DNA of 64,000 nt from NCBI GenBank assembly GCA_035606235.1, contig DATNFU010000016.1, positions 12,135 to 76,134 on the forward strand, given 5' to 3'. The position numbers and the translations under genes are program-made. This DNA is from 66-474 sp035606235 (GTDB lineage Bacteria > Pseudomonadota > Gammaproteobacteria > Xanthomonadales > Rhodanobacteraceae). Positions 18,685-27,394 of this stretch are shown piece after piece. The first letter of the stretch is position 1, and every line of letters starts with the position of its first letter. Below the pieces are notes generated by a model. It saw only the letters and a list, made by a program, of their open reading frames with translations. It did not search any database and had not been told where the DNA came from.

Positions 18685-20442
18685 TCACTGGCCGGACTTG
18701 GAAGCCAGCTTCGTGCCGCCGGTTTGCCGGATGAACGTGGCTACCGGCGCGGCGTTGTTGTAATCGTCCGAGTAGACCACCATCTCGCTGCCGTCCAGAT
18801 ACAGGCCCGGTGCGAAATATTCGGCGAGGTTGCGGGTTCCGCTGGCGCAGCCGGTGCCGTTGGTGCAGATCGCGCCCTGGTGCATCACGCCGGTCGCGGC
18901 GGTTTGCGCGAAGGTTGGAATGGACGCGAGCGCATTTTGCGATTGCGCGAAGTACACCTTCCATTGCGCCGTGGCGTCGTTATTGCTGAGCGCCGGAGTG
19001 CCCCACCAGGTGATATCCACCGCACCCGATGGGCCTGCGGTTACCCAGGGGCCGATCACGCTCTTGGTACCCGAGCCATTGGACACGCGTACCGGAGTGC
19101 TCCAGGTCGCCCCATGATCCCGCGATGAGGTGAGATACGCGGCGTGGCTGTCGGAATAAGCAATGTACAGATTGCCCGCCTGATCGATCGCCAGCGAGGG
19201 GAATACGTTCACCATCGAAACGGTGTTGGCGTGAACCAGCTTCACATCGAAGTTGAGCCCGCCATTGGTGGAACGCGCGATATAGAGGTTGTTGCCGGTG
19301 TCATCGAAGAACACCGTGTAGACGTAACCATTGTTCGGATCCACTTCGATGTTGCCCTGATCGCCGGGCTGCACGCCAACGCTCGGCGTGGTCACTTCGG
19401 TGACTTGCGGGAAGGTAATGCCGCCGTCAAACGACTTCACGACAAACAGGCTGACCGTTCCGTTCAGCGCGGCGCCGAGTTGCTTGGTGGTGAGATAGAC
19501 CACGTTGTTGCCGTAGCTCGCGATCCACTGGCGATCCACGATGGGCTCATCGGTCGACAGCGGATTCACGACCCAGGTGCTGCCGCCGTTGAAGGAATTG
19601 CTTTGCGTGGCCGAACCCAGCCACAACGAGGTCACGTATACGTTGCCAGAGGTTCCGATTGCGAGATCCTCGTCACCGCCACCCAGGCCACCGCCGCGCG
19701 CAACAGCCGATGCGGCCTGCGCACCATCGGGCTGGCCGAGATAGGTGAAGGTCTTGCCGCCGTCCATGGATTTCCACGCATCGGTGCCGGCGGGGATGCC
19801 CTGGATCGCCGCCGCGTAGATGTTGCCAAGCGAGTCGGCTTTCACCCGCGGTTCGATGCCTTGCACGCTGAAAGCAAGATCCGCGGGTCCGGGCAAGGTG
19901 AGCGGCGCACTGAAGGCGAACTTGCCGGATTTGTAGCGCGCGGTGCCGGTCGGTGAAATCGGCTCGGGCGCCACGGTCGCCGTGCCTGAGTAAGTCGAAT
20001 TCGCCACCGCGAAGGCAACCACTTGCACCGTGTAGGTGCCGGCCGCGAGTTGGCCGCAATCGGCAAGTTCGGAAGCCTGACCCGTGGTGGCGTTGCTGTT
20101 GCCGGACGAGCAAACCGTGTTGCCGTTGGCGTCGTTGACGTTGAGATCGAAATCGTTGGTGCTGCTGGCCCAGGTGATGCCCACCTTCACCGCGTAGCCC
20201 GGGTTCGCCGCGTAAAAGGTGCTCGGCACATTTACGGTCAGCGTGTAGGTGTCGCAGGTCAGCGTGGTGCACGCGGCCGGGTCGGCCGTCGCCCCGGTGT
20301 ATGGGCCGCCGCTCCATGTGAGGATGGACGTCTGCCCTGAAGCGGGTGCGTTGAGCGTGCCGGCGGCCGGTGTTGCGGCCCAGAGAGATGCGGGAAAGCC
20401 CGCCGACAGTGCCAATATCAATACCAACCTGCGAGCGTCCAT
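18685..20442 (-). CDS. Secreted BNR/Asp-box (sialidase-fold) protein
   Basis: 585 residues. A signal peptide MDARRLVLILALSAGFPASLWA is cleaved before ATPAAG. Residues ~25-170 form a beta-rich domain resembling pre-peptidase C-terminal domains. The remainder is a beta-propeller with several Asp-box loops: SMDGGKTF, SFNGGSTW, SFDGGITF and SRDHGATW. Asp boxes occur in sialidases and other propellers, but I see no sialidase catalytic Arg triad with confidence, so no enzymatic activity is assigned. AAAGGAG precedes the ATG. Codon use and cysteine-poor Thr/Ser/Asn-rich composition fit an exported protein. Flanked by a hairpin downstream; apparently monocistronic. Confidence 0.75.
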   Translation of the reverse strand: MDARRLVLILALSAGFPASLWAATPAAGTLNAPASGQTSILTWSGGPYTGATADPAACTTLTCDTYTLTVNVPSTFYAANPGYAVKVGITWASSTNDFDLNVNDANGNTVCSSGNSNATTGQASELADCGQLAAGTYTVQVVAFAVANSTYSGTATVAPEPISPTGTARYKSGKFAFSAPLTLPGPADLAFSVQGIEPRVKADSLGNIYAAAIQGIPAGTDAWKSMDGGKTFTYLGQPDGAQAASAVARGGGLGGGDEDLAIGTSGNVYVTSLWLGSATQSNSFNGGSTWVVNPLSTDEPIVDRQWIASYGNNVVYLTTKQLGAALNGTVSLFVVKSFDGGITFPQVTEVTTPSVGVQPGDQGNIEVDPNNGYVYTVFFDDTGNNLYIARSTNGGLNFDVKLVHANTVSMVNVFPSLAIDQAGNLYIAYSDSHAAYLTSSRDHGATWSTPVRVSNGSGTKSVIGPWVTAGPSGAVDITWWGTPALSNNDATAQWKVYFAQSQNALASIPTFAQTAATGVMHQGAICTNGTGCASGTRNLAEYFAPGLYLDGSEMVVYSDDYNNAAPVATFIRQTGGTKLASKSGQ

Positions 20443-20570
20443 GCGTGCGGTCTCCTTTGTGGAACGATGAAGGTAGCACGCAGATTTGTCGTGCCGGGGT
20501 GAAACCGATCACGATTGCCGGCTCTGTACGCGACCGCATTCACAAGCGACTCATGTTGAAGCGCTCCGCC

Positions 20571-21857
20571 TCACCCCCGCAGGCTTTCCTTCAACCAGTC
20601 CCTCGACTGCAGCCACCAGTAATTTGCCTGCGCGGCGAGATAACCGAAGGGTTTGTGGCTGCGGCTCAAACCGAAACCTGAAAACGCGCGCCAGCTTTCA
20701 TCGTGATGTGCAATCGCATCCGCAAGCAACTCCCCGGCCGCCGCAGTGGGCGCGGCGCCGTGGCCGCCGAAAGCCTGCATCCACCACAGCCCGTCGCCAC
20801 ATGTGCCGAGTTGCGGCATCTGATGGCGCGCGTAGCTCATCAACCCGGACCAGGCGTACTCGATGCGCACGCCGTTGAGTTGCGGAAAAACCCGCAGCAG
20901 ATCGCGCATCAGCAATTTCTGCACCGCGCGGGGCGAACGATCGCGCACGGAAATGCGCCCGCCCCACAGCAACCTCGTGTCGTTCAATGCACGGTAATAG
21001 TCGAACGCGAAACGCGTGTCGTAGATTGCCGCCTGCGTGCGCAGGCACTCACGCATGCGCTCGCCAAGCGGTTCGGTTGTCATCACGTAAGTGGCGATCG
21101 GCAGCACCGCGCGATCCACTTCGCGTTTCAAATTTGCCAGATATCCGCCGCACGCAAGCACGATCACCGGTGCGCGCACTGCTCCTGCATCGGTGTGGAT
21201 GCACCAATCCGCCCCCTCGCGCCGAACACGCAGGGCGCGGCTGTGTTCGTGCAGAGAGACACCCTGGCCTGCGGCTGCGCGTGCGAGTCCGTTGACATAG
21301 TTCAATGGATGCAAGTGCAATGCGTTGCGTTCGAACAAGGCATCCGAATAACGTTCGCTCTGAATCGCTTCGCGCACACGCTCGCGCGGCCACCACTCCC
21401 AGTTGACACCATAATGTTCGGCCAGCAACCGCTGGCGCTCGCGCAGGATATCCGGGTCGCGAAACCAGTTCGCCCAGATCACGCCAGCATCCGTCACGTC
21501 GCATTGAATCGCGTAACGTGCGATGCGCCCGCGGATCAGGTTGACCGCAGCCACGGTACGTGCGTACAAGTCCCGCGCGCCCTGCTCGCCCAGTCGATCC
21601 AGCAGCGACTGTTCACCGAGCGAATAGCCGGCGAATACGAAGCCTCCGTTGCGGCCGGAGGCGCCATGCCCCATGGATTCGCTTTCCAGCAACACGACGT
21701 CGCGCACGCCGCGCTCGGCCAGACCCAGCGCGAGATTCACGCCGGCATAACCTCCGCCCACTATGGCCACGCGCGCTTCGTGCGTGCCGCTCAGCGGCGG
21801 GAACGCTTCGCCGGGATTCGCGGTGGCGCGGTAATAAGTTTCGCCCGCTGTCTGCAT
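20571..21857 (-). CDS. FAD-dependent oxidoreductase, DAO family (PuuB-like)
   Basis: 428 residues with an N-terminal FAD-binding Rossmann motif VAIVGGGYAGVNLALGLAE (~29-47), the GASGRNGGFV segment and a C-terminal AFGGHGAAPT FAD-contact block. This matches D-amino-acid-dehydrogenase/gamma-glutamylputrescine oxidase-type enzymes that oxidise C-N bonds. The substrate cannot be read from sequence. Same strand as the PLP enzyme 147 bp upstream; a shared amino-compound pathway is possible but unproven. Confidence 0.85.
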   Translation of the reverse strand: MQTAGETYYRATANPGEAFPPLSGTHEARVAIVGGGYAGVNLALGLAERGVRDVVLLESESMGHGASGRNGGFVFAGYSLGEQSLLDRLGEQGARDLYARTVAAVNLIRGRIARYAIQCDVTDAGVIWANWFRDPDILRERQRLLAEHYGVNWEWWPRERVREAIQSERYSDALFERNALHLHPLNYVNGLARAAAGQGVSLHEHSRALRVRREGADWCIHTDAGAVRAPVIVLACGGYLANLKREVDRAVLPIATYVMTTEPLGERMRECLRTQAAIYDTRFAFDYYRALNDTRLLWGGRISVRDRSPRAVQKLLMRDLLRVFPQLNGVRIEYAWSGLMSYARHQMPQLGTCGDGLWWMQAFGGHGAAPTAAAGELLADAIAHHDESWRAFSGFGLSRSHKPFGYLAAQANYWWLQSRDWLKESLRG

Positions 21858-22004
21858 GGACGTTTCTCGCCGGCAGTGCGCCGATGCCTGAATCCCGAGT
21901 CGATCGAAGGGTGGAGAGAAAACAGCCAGCGAACGAACGTAATGAAAACAAATGGACTAAGCGATTTCTCTGCTTCTGATTTGCGCATTCGAGCTTATCG
22001 CGGA

Positions 22005-23174
22005 TTAAATCCTTGCCAGGGCTTGCTCCAAATCGGCGATCAGCACATCCGGATCCTCCAGACCGATCGAAAGCCGGATCAGATGCGGCGGCGCATCCCC
22101 GGGTGCGCCGATCGCCTTGGTCGCGGGCGGGAAAAACGCCGCGGTCGGACACACCAGCGATTCGTAGCCGCCCCAGGAAACGCTGAGCAGGAACCGCTGC
22201 AGCGCATCGCAACACCGTTCCACCGCGCTGGTGTCGACGCAGCGTGGCGCGAACGACAGCAGGCCGCCTGACATGCACATCTGCCGCCTCGCCAGTTCGT
22301 GCTGCGGGTGCGAACGCAGATGCGGATACCACACATGCTCGACTTTCGGATGGGCCTCCAGCCATTGCGCGATCTTCAAAGCGCTGGTGCCGCTACGCTC
22401 CACGCGCAGGCGCAAGGTGCGCAGACCGCGCAGCATCAGCCAGGCATCATGCGGCGACGGCGACGCACCGAAGGTCATGAACGGCCCCTTGAAGACATCC
22501 TCCAGGACCGCGCGCGGTCCGCACAGCGCACCGGCAACGACATCGCTGTGTCCATTGAGATATTTGGTGGCCGAGTGCGCGACCAGATCGACGCCGAGCG
22601 TGATCGGCGACTGGTTCAGCGGGCTCGCGTAGCTGTTGTCGCACAATGTGCGGATGCCGCGTGCGCGCGCCAGCTTTGCGATCGCCCCCAGATCCTGCAA
22701 TTCGAAAGTCAGCGAGTTTGGCGATTCCAGCACGATCAGCCTGGTTGCGGGTTCCAGCGCGGCCTCGATGTTCGCAGTATCGGTACCGTCCACGAATGCA
22801 CAGCGCACGCCGAAGCGCGGCAGCAGTTGCGTCAGCAGCTTGTGTGTCCAGCTATAGGGCTTGTGCACGCATATCACGTGATCGCCCGCGGATACGCTTG
22901 CCACAATCGCGGCGGAAATTGCCGCGGCGCCCGATGAAAATACCAGACAATCCTCGGCGCCTTCCAGCGCGGCGATTTTTTTGCGCAGGATTTCGACGGT
23001 AGGGTTGTTGCCGCGTGTATAGCAGTGCTCGCCATATTCATCACGCATGCGCGTGCGCATGTCGGCGACCGATTCGAAACAGAAGATGGAAGTCTGGATG
23101 ACCGGCGGCGCGACGGCGCCGAAATAGCGCTCGCGCTCCTCGCCGAGGTGGGTCAGGATCCAGTCGATGTCCAT
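22005..23174 (-). CDS. Cys/Met-metabolism PLP enzyme (cystathionine gamma-synthase/beta-lyase family)
   Basis: 389-residue fold-type I PLP enzyme. Features: YTRGNNPTVEILRKKIAALEG (substrate/cofactor region), FSSGAAAISA phosphate loop, DNSYASPLNQSP, and the PLP lysine in SATKYLNGHSD. The family includes cystathionine gamma-synthase, beta- and gamma-lyases and methionine gamma-lyase. DNSYASPLNQ differs from the usual DNTFATP form, so the exact activity is uncertain. If it is a lyase it could release methanethiol or H2S, which would suit the nearby mddA. A palindromic repeat lies just upstream. Confidence 0.82.
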   Translation of the reverse strand: MDIDWILTHLGEERERYFGAVAPPVIQTSIFCFESVADMRTRMRDEYGEHCYTRGNNPTVEILRKKIAALEGAEDCLVFSSGAAAISAAIVASVSAGDHVICVHKPYSWTHKLLTQLLPRFGVRCAFVDGTDTANIEAALEPATRLIVLESPNSLTFELQDLGAIAKLARARGIRTLCDNSYASPLNQSPITLGVDLVAHSATKYLNGHSDVVAGALCGPRAVLEDVFKGPFMTFGASPSPHDAWLMLRGLRTLRLRVERSGTSALKIAQWLEAHPKVEHVWYPHLRSHPQHELARRQMCMSGGLLSFAPRCVDTSAVERCCDALQRFLLSVSWGGYESLVCPTAAFFPPATKAIGAPGDAPPHLIRLSIGLEDPDVLIADLEQALARI

Positions 23175-23211
23175 GTCGTTGGCGTCGAGAGCACAAGTAA
23201 ACGCGGGCTAT

Positions 23212-23323
23212 CCGCAAGGAACACAAAGAACGCGAAGAAAAGCATGTCGAAAACAGCAAAGAACGGCGCGAGGTTCTGATCGAATCGTTGTTGATCTCTT
23301 TGCGCTCTTTGCGTCCTTCGCGG
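23212..23323. repeat. Dispersed palindromic repeat, copy A
   Basis: Imperfect 27-bp inverted repeat: left arm 23212-23238 (contains AAGAACGCGAAG at 23226-23237), right arm 23297-23323 (ends GCGTCCTTCGCGG). About 22 of 27 positions pair. Both core words recur, in the same order and orientation, at 56176-56257. It fills the gap between galU and the PLP gene. Confidence 0.65.
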
Positions 23324-23333
23324 AAGAAATGCT

Positions 23334-24221
23334 CTATTCTGATTGATGCGTAAATTCCCGCACAATGCCGGCCAGCGCGGGATCGCGCAGGGCGAAGTGC
23401 AGCGTGGCGCGCACCAGACCCGGCTTGCTGCCGCAATCAAAGCGCGTGCCCTGGAACCGGCAGGCCAGCACGGGCGACTCCGCCAACAGTGCAGCAATTG
23501 CATCGGTCAATTGGATCTCGCCGCCGGCACCGGGCCTGGTATTTTCAAGCAACGAAAAAATGCGCGCGGGCAATACATAGCGACCGACAATGGCGAGGTT
23601 GGAGGGCGCGTTCTCCGGGTTCGGCTTTTCGACTACGTGACGAATGCGCGCGGCGGGTTCGTTCGCCCCGCCGACATCCACGATGCCGTACTTGTTCGTC
23701 TCGTTGCGCGGTACTTCCTCCACCGCCAATACCGAGGCGTGCTCGGTCGCGGCGAGTTCGGCCATCTGTTTCAAGGCGCTCGCACCTTCGGTGACGATCA
23801 GGTCATCGGGCAGGATCACGCCGAAGGGCTCATCGCCGATCACCGGCCTGGCGCACAGCACGGCATGCCCCAGGCCAAGCGCCTGCTCCTGGGTTACATA
23901 CACGCAACGCACGTGCGGCGGCAGCAAGCCCTGCACCAGCGAAAGCAATTTGTGCTTGCCGGCGCGATCGAGCGTTTCCTCCAGCTCGTAGGCGGAATCG
24001 AAGTAGTCGGCGATCGCATGTTTGTAGCGGTTGGTGACGAACACCAGCGTATCGGCGCCGGCATTCACCGCCTCGTCCACTGCATACTGGATCAGCGGAC
24101 GATCCAGCACCGGCAGCATCTCCTTGGCGACAACCTTCGTCGCGGGCAAGAAGCGCGTGCCCAACCCTGCAACCGGGAAGACCACCTTGCGGATGCGTTG
24201 GGGCGTCCGGGCTTCGTTCAT
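23334..24221 (-). CDS. galU: UTP-glucose-1-phosphate uridylyltransferase
   Basis: 295-residue cytosolic enzyme making UDP-glucose for LPS core, exopolysaccharide and osmoprotectants. Nucleotide-binding start VVFPVAGLGTRFLPATK, VAKEMLPVLDRP and a VEKP segment are diagnostic. The ATG at 24221 follows GAGGAGAGG closely, which decides it over an in-frame start six codons upstream. It lies downstream of the WbpM-like and WbpL-like genes on the same strand, consistent with supplying sugar nucleotides for surface glycans. Confidence 0.96.
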   Translation of the reverse strand: MNEARTPQRIRKVVFPVAGLGTRFLPATKVVAKEMLPVLDRPLIQYAVDEAVNAGADTLVFVTNRYKHAIADYFDSAYELEETLDRAGKHKLLSLVQGLLPPHVRCVYVTQEQALGLGHAVLCARPVIGDEPFGVILPDDLIVTEGASALKQMAELAATEHASVLAVEEVPRNETNKYGIVDVGGANEPAARIRHVVEKPNPENAPSNLAIVGRYVLPARIFSLLENTRPGAGGEIQLTDAIAALLAESPVLACRFQGTRFDCGSKPGLVRATLHFALRDPALAGIVREFTHQSE

Positions 24222-24375
24222 TTCCTCTCCTCGCATCAAACAGGGATAACGATCCGCGAATCGCCAGTAAACGCGAACAAGTCGAGATCAGGCGCCGGAT
24301 CGGCTCCGTGTATCCCTGCGCTCATTGGCGGACGGGTTGCTCTTGCAAAGGTGCTGCACTCTCATGCGGTTCACT

Positions 24376-26274
24376 TCAGGCGGATTGTTCGCCGTGCAGT
24401 GGCCGCACGTTGTCGGTTTCATGGGGTTCGCCGGCCTGCCAGCGATAGCCCGGCAGCAACCCGGCTACGCAGGCTTGCAGTGCATCCTCATCGAACTGCG
24501 AAGTGGCCATTGCCGCGCGATCGATCTGCGCCAGCACCAGCGCACTGGCGAATTCGCGCTGTGCGGCGCGGAATATCTTCGGGTGCGCCGTGCCGGTGTA
24601 ATTCTCCAGCGGGTGAAACAGTTCCTCGAACAATTTTTCGCCAGGGCGCAAGCCGGTGTAGACGATCGCCACGTCGCGACCGGCTTGCTTGCCGGCAAGC
24701 CGGATCATCTGTTCGGCGAGATCACGGATGCGCACCGGCTCGCCCATGTCGAGCGCGTAGGTCTCACCGCCCTGCCCCATTGCGGTCGCCTGCAGGATCA
24801 ACTGGCAGGCTTCCGGAATGGTCATGAAGTAGCGCGAGATTTCCGGATGCGTCACAGTCACCGGGCCGCCGGCGCGAATCTGCTCGCGGAACAGCGGCAC
24901 CACCGAGCCCGCCGAATCCAGCACGTTGCCGAATCGCACCGTGATGAACCGCGTGCGCGATTCCTTGGCAACCGCCTGGCAGACGATCTCGGCTATCCGC
25001 TTGCAGGCGCCCATCACGCTGGTCGGGTTGACCGCCTTGTCGGTGGAAATCAGCACGAAGCTTTCCACGCCATGCCGCGCGGCTGCTTCGGCCGCCACGC
25101 GCGTGGCCAGCACGTTGTTGCGGAACGCCTCGCGCAGTTGCTCTTGCAGCAACGGCACGTGCTTGTAGGCGGCAGCATGAAATACGGCATTCGGGCGCGC
25201 GAGCGCGAACGCGCGCTCGCAGGTGGCCGGATCTCCGCAGTTGCCGATCAGGCCGCGGAACAGCAACTCCGGATAGTTCGCGCGCAGTTCCTGCTCGATC
25301 CGATAAAGGTTGTATTCGGAAAGTTCGATTACGGTGAGCGAGGCTGCGCCCAGGCGCGCGACCTGCCGGCACAACTCCGCGCCGATGGAACCGCCGCCGC
25401 CGGTGATCAGCACGTGGCGTTCGGTAAGGCTTTGCCGGATCGCGCTCCAATCCAGTTTCACCTGTTCGCGGCCGAGCAGATCCTCGATCGCCACTTCCTT
25501 CAATTCGTTGAACTGCGCGCGCCCGGCGACCACGTCTTCCAGCCGTGGCACGGTGCGGAACGGCAGGCCGGTTTCCTCGCATAATTCCACCACCCGTCGC
25601 ATCTGCGCCTTGTCCGCCGAAGGCATCGCGATCAACAGCATTTCCGCGCCCGATTCGCGGGCGAGTTCCGGCAGGCGATCAATGCGCCCGAGGACCGGAA
25701 TGCCGTGCACGCGGGCGCCGCGCAAGGATTCGCTGTCGTCGATGAAGCCCACCGCGTGATGGTCCTGGTCGTGGCGCAGATCGCGGATCAAAGCTTCCCC
25801 CGCGCGTCCCGCGCCGATCACCAGCACGCGCTTGCTGCGCCTGGTGGAAAACAGATCGATGCGGCTGTCTTTCCAGTAGCGATAAGCCAGACGCGGCAAA
25901 CCCAGCAGCACGCACAGCAGCGCCGGATAGATCAGCAGCACGGAACGCGGAATGCCTTGCAAGCGGCTGTACAGAAACAAGGCGAGACCGATCGCCAGCG
26001 CTCCCACCACGCTGGCGCGCAGGATGTTCCATAGATCCGGCAAGCTGGCGAACCGCCACAGACCCTTGTACAACCCCGTCCAGTAGAAAATCGCGCCTTG
26101 CACGATCAGCACGATCGCCAATTCCGGCGAGAAGATGCTGATCGGCATCGGCTGCGGCAGCAACGCGTAACGCAGCGCGTCGGCGAGGGTCCAGGCGATC
26201 GCGACCATCAGCAGATCGTGCACGACCACCGCCGCGCGCGGATGCAGTTTGCTGATCAGGCTACGCGGCGTCAT
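24376..26274 (-). CDS. Membrane nucleotide-sugar 4,6-dehydratase/epimerase (WbpM/CapD/FlaA1 family)
   Basis: 632 residues: four N-terminal transmembrane helices (~15-130), a first Rossmann-like domain (VLVIGAGRAGEAL, ~149) and a catalytic short-chain dehydratase domain (LITGGGGSIGAELC, ~290). The active region STDKAVNPTSVMGACKR has Met where FlaA1 and classical dehydratases have Tyr, as in WbpM. WbpM-type enzymes convert UDP-GlcNAc to a 4-keto-6-deoxy sugar for O-antigen. Its start overlaps the WbpL/WecA-like gene by 14 bp. Substrate is inferred from family. Confidence 0.9.
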   Translation of the reverse strand: MTPRSLISKLHPRAAVVVHDLLMVAIAWTLADALRYALLPQPMPISIFSPELAIVLIVQGAIFYWTGLYKGLWRFASLPDLWNILRASVVGALAIGLALFLYSRLQGIPRSVLLIYPALLCVLLGLPRLAYRYWKDSRIDLFSTRRSKRVLVIGAGRAGEALIRDLRHDQDHHAVGFIDDSESLRGARVHGIPVLGRIDRLPELARESGAEMLLIAMPSADKAQMRRVVELCEETGLPFRTVPRLEDVVAGRAQFNELKEVAIEDLLGREQVKLDWSAIRQSLTERHVLITGGGGSIGAELCRQVARLGAASLTVIELSEYNLYRIEQELRANYPELLFRGLIGNCGDPATCERAFALARPNAVFHAAAYKHVPLLQEQLREAFRNNVLATRVAAEAAARHGVESFVLISTDKAVNPTSVMGACKRIAEIVCQAVAKESRTRFITVRFGNVLDSAGSVVPLFREQIRAGGPVTVTHPEISRYFMTIPEACQLILQATAMGQGGETYALDMGEPVRIRDLAEQMIRLAGKQAGRDVAIVYTGLRPGEKLFEELFHPLENYTGTAHPKIFRAAQREFASALVLAQIDRAAMATSQFDEDALQACVAGLLPGYRWQAGEPHETDNVRPLHGEQSA

Positions 26275-27307
26275 GCGAAAACCTCTGCCGCGCGGACGTC
26301 AGGCACGCGCGCTTGCCACTGCACCAGACTATGCACGCGCCGGCGTATACCGCGGCGCAAATGGCAACGCCGAGCGAGGGCCAGCGCGTGGTCGCCCAGG
26401 CCGCTGGCGCCGCGATGATCAGGTTCCAGGCTAGGTACATGGCATCCGTTCGCGCGTGACTGAACCCTGCGCGCACCATCCACTGGTACAGGTGCTCGCG
26501 GTGGGCAGTGTACCAACGCTTGCCCGTCAGCATGCGCGCCAGCAACGTCAAGCCCGCGTCCACAATGAAGGCCGATGACAGAATGGCGCATGGCCACAGC
26601 ATCGCAAACGAGCGCTGCACCAGCAGGCCGGCGAAGGCCGCAAGCAACCATCCCAGCGTGCCGCTGCCGACATCGCCCATGAAGATCCGCGCAGGTGGCC
26701 GGTTGAACAGCAGGAATCCCAGGCACGCGGTGGCGGATGTCAGCGCCGCCGCGGTCAATGCGGTTTGGTCCATCTGACGTGCGAGCAGCGCGTAGCCGAT
26801 CAATACGAATGTGGCTTGCATCCCGAGCAGCGCATCGATGCCGTCCATGAAATTGTGCGCGTTGATACTGCCCGCGATGATGATGGAAACCGGAATCAGC
26901 CAGACCCACAGGCGTGGATCGGATTGTGCAACCGGCAGCAGCAGGAGCGCGCCGGTCGCCAGCGCCGTGAATAGATGCACGCCTATGCGTGGCAGCACCG
27001 GCAGCGGCGCATGGTCGTCGCGCCAACCTACCGCTGCCACGGCCAGCAGCATCAACCCGAGCACGATCACTGTCCCGAGCGGGCGTGGCCGCGGCAACAG
27101 CGTCAACACCGGCATCGCGCAGACCAACACCGCGACAACGATGCCGATGCCGCCGCCGCGCGGAGTGGGCTGCGTGTGCGAGCGTCGCTGCCCCGGCAGA
27201 TCGAGCAGCCCGCGCTTGCGCGCATAGGCCAAGCTGGCCGCGACCACGATCACGGAGACAAGAAATCCGCAAGCGGCGCTGATGATGGTTGGCACGATTT
27301 CGATCAC
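26261..27307 (-). CDS. Polyprenyl-phosphate sugar-1-phosphate transferase (WecA/WbpL family)
   Basis: About 348 residues with ten or so transmembrane helices; glycosyltransferase family 4. It carries RSHTQPTPRGGG, GWRDDHAPLP (Mg/substrate aspartates), NAHNFMDGIDALLG, RIFMGDVGSG and HREHLYQ, all conserved cytosolic-loop motifs. It would start O-antigen or other glycan synthesis by transferring HexNAc-1-phosphate to undecaprenyl phosphate. A GTG at 27307 gives a natural membrane start; another GTG at 27358 adds 17 polar residues. Neither has a clear ribosome-binding site. Overlaps the WbpM-like gene, so the two are one unit. Confidence 0.88.
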   Translation of the reverse strand: MIEIVPTIISAACGFLVSVIVVAASLAYARKRGLLDLPGQRRSHTQPTPRGGGIGIVVAVLVCAMPVLTLLPRPRPLGTVIVLGLMLLAVAAVGWRDDHAPLPVLPRIGVHLFTALATGALLLLPVAQSDPRLWVWLIPVSIIIAGSINAHNFMDGIDALLGMQATFVLIGYALLARQMDQTALTAAALTSATACLGFLLFNRPPARIFMGDVGSGTLGWLLAAFAGLLVQRSFAMLWPCAILSSAFIVDAGLTLLARMLTGKRWYTAHREHLYQWMVRAGFSHARTDAMYLAWNLIIAAPAAWATTRWPSLGVAICAAVYAGACIVWCSGKRACLTSARQRFSHDAA

Positions 27308-27394
27308 GCGCGCTTTAGGGTAGCGTGCGCATCGCGCACGATGAAGGTCTGTGGCCACGCGTGGCGTGCGCAGAGTGCACGTTACGCGAACACG

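Noticed and set aside
24325..25584. Long open frame antisense to the WbpM-like gene
   Set aside because: No domain, composition typical of antisense GC-rich DNA.
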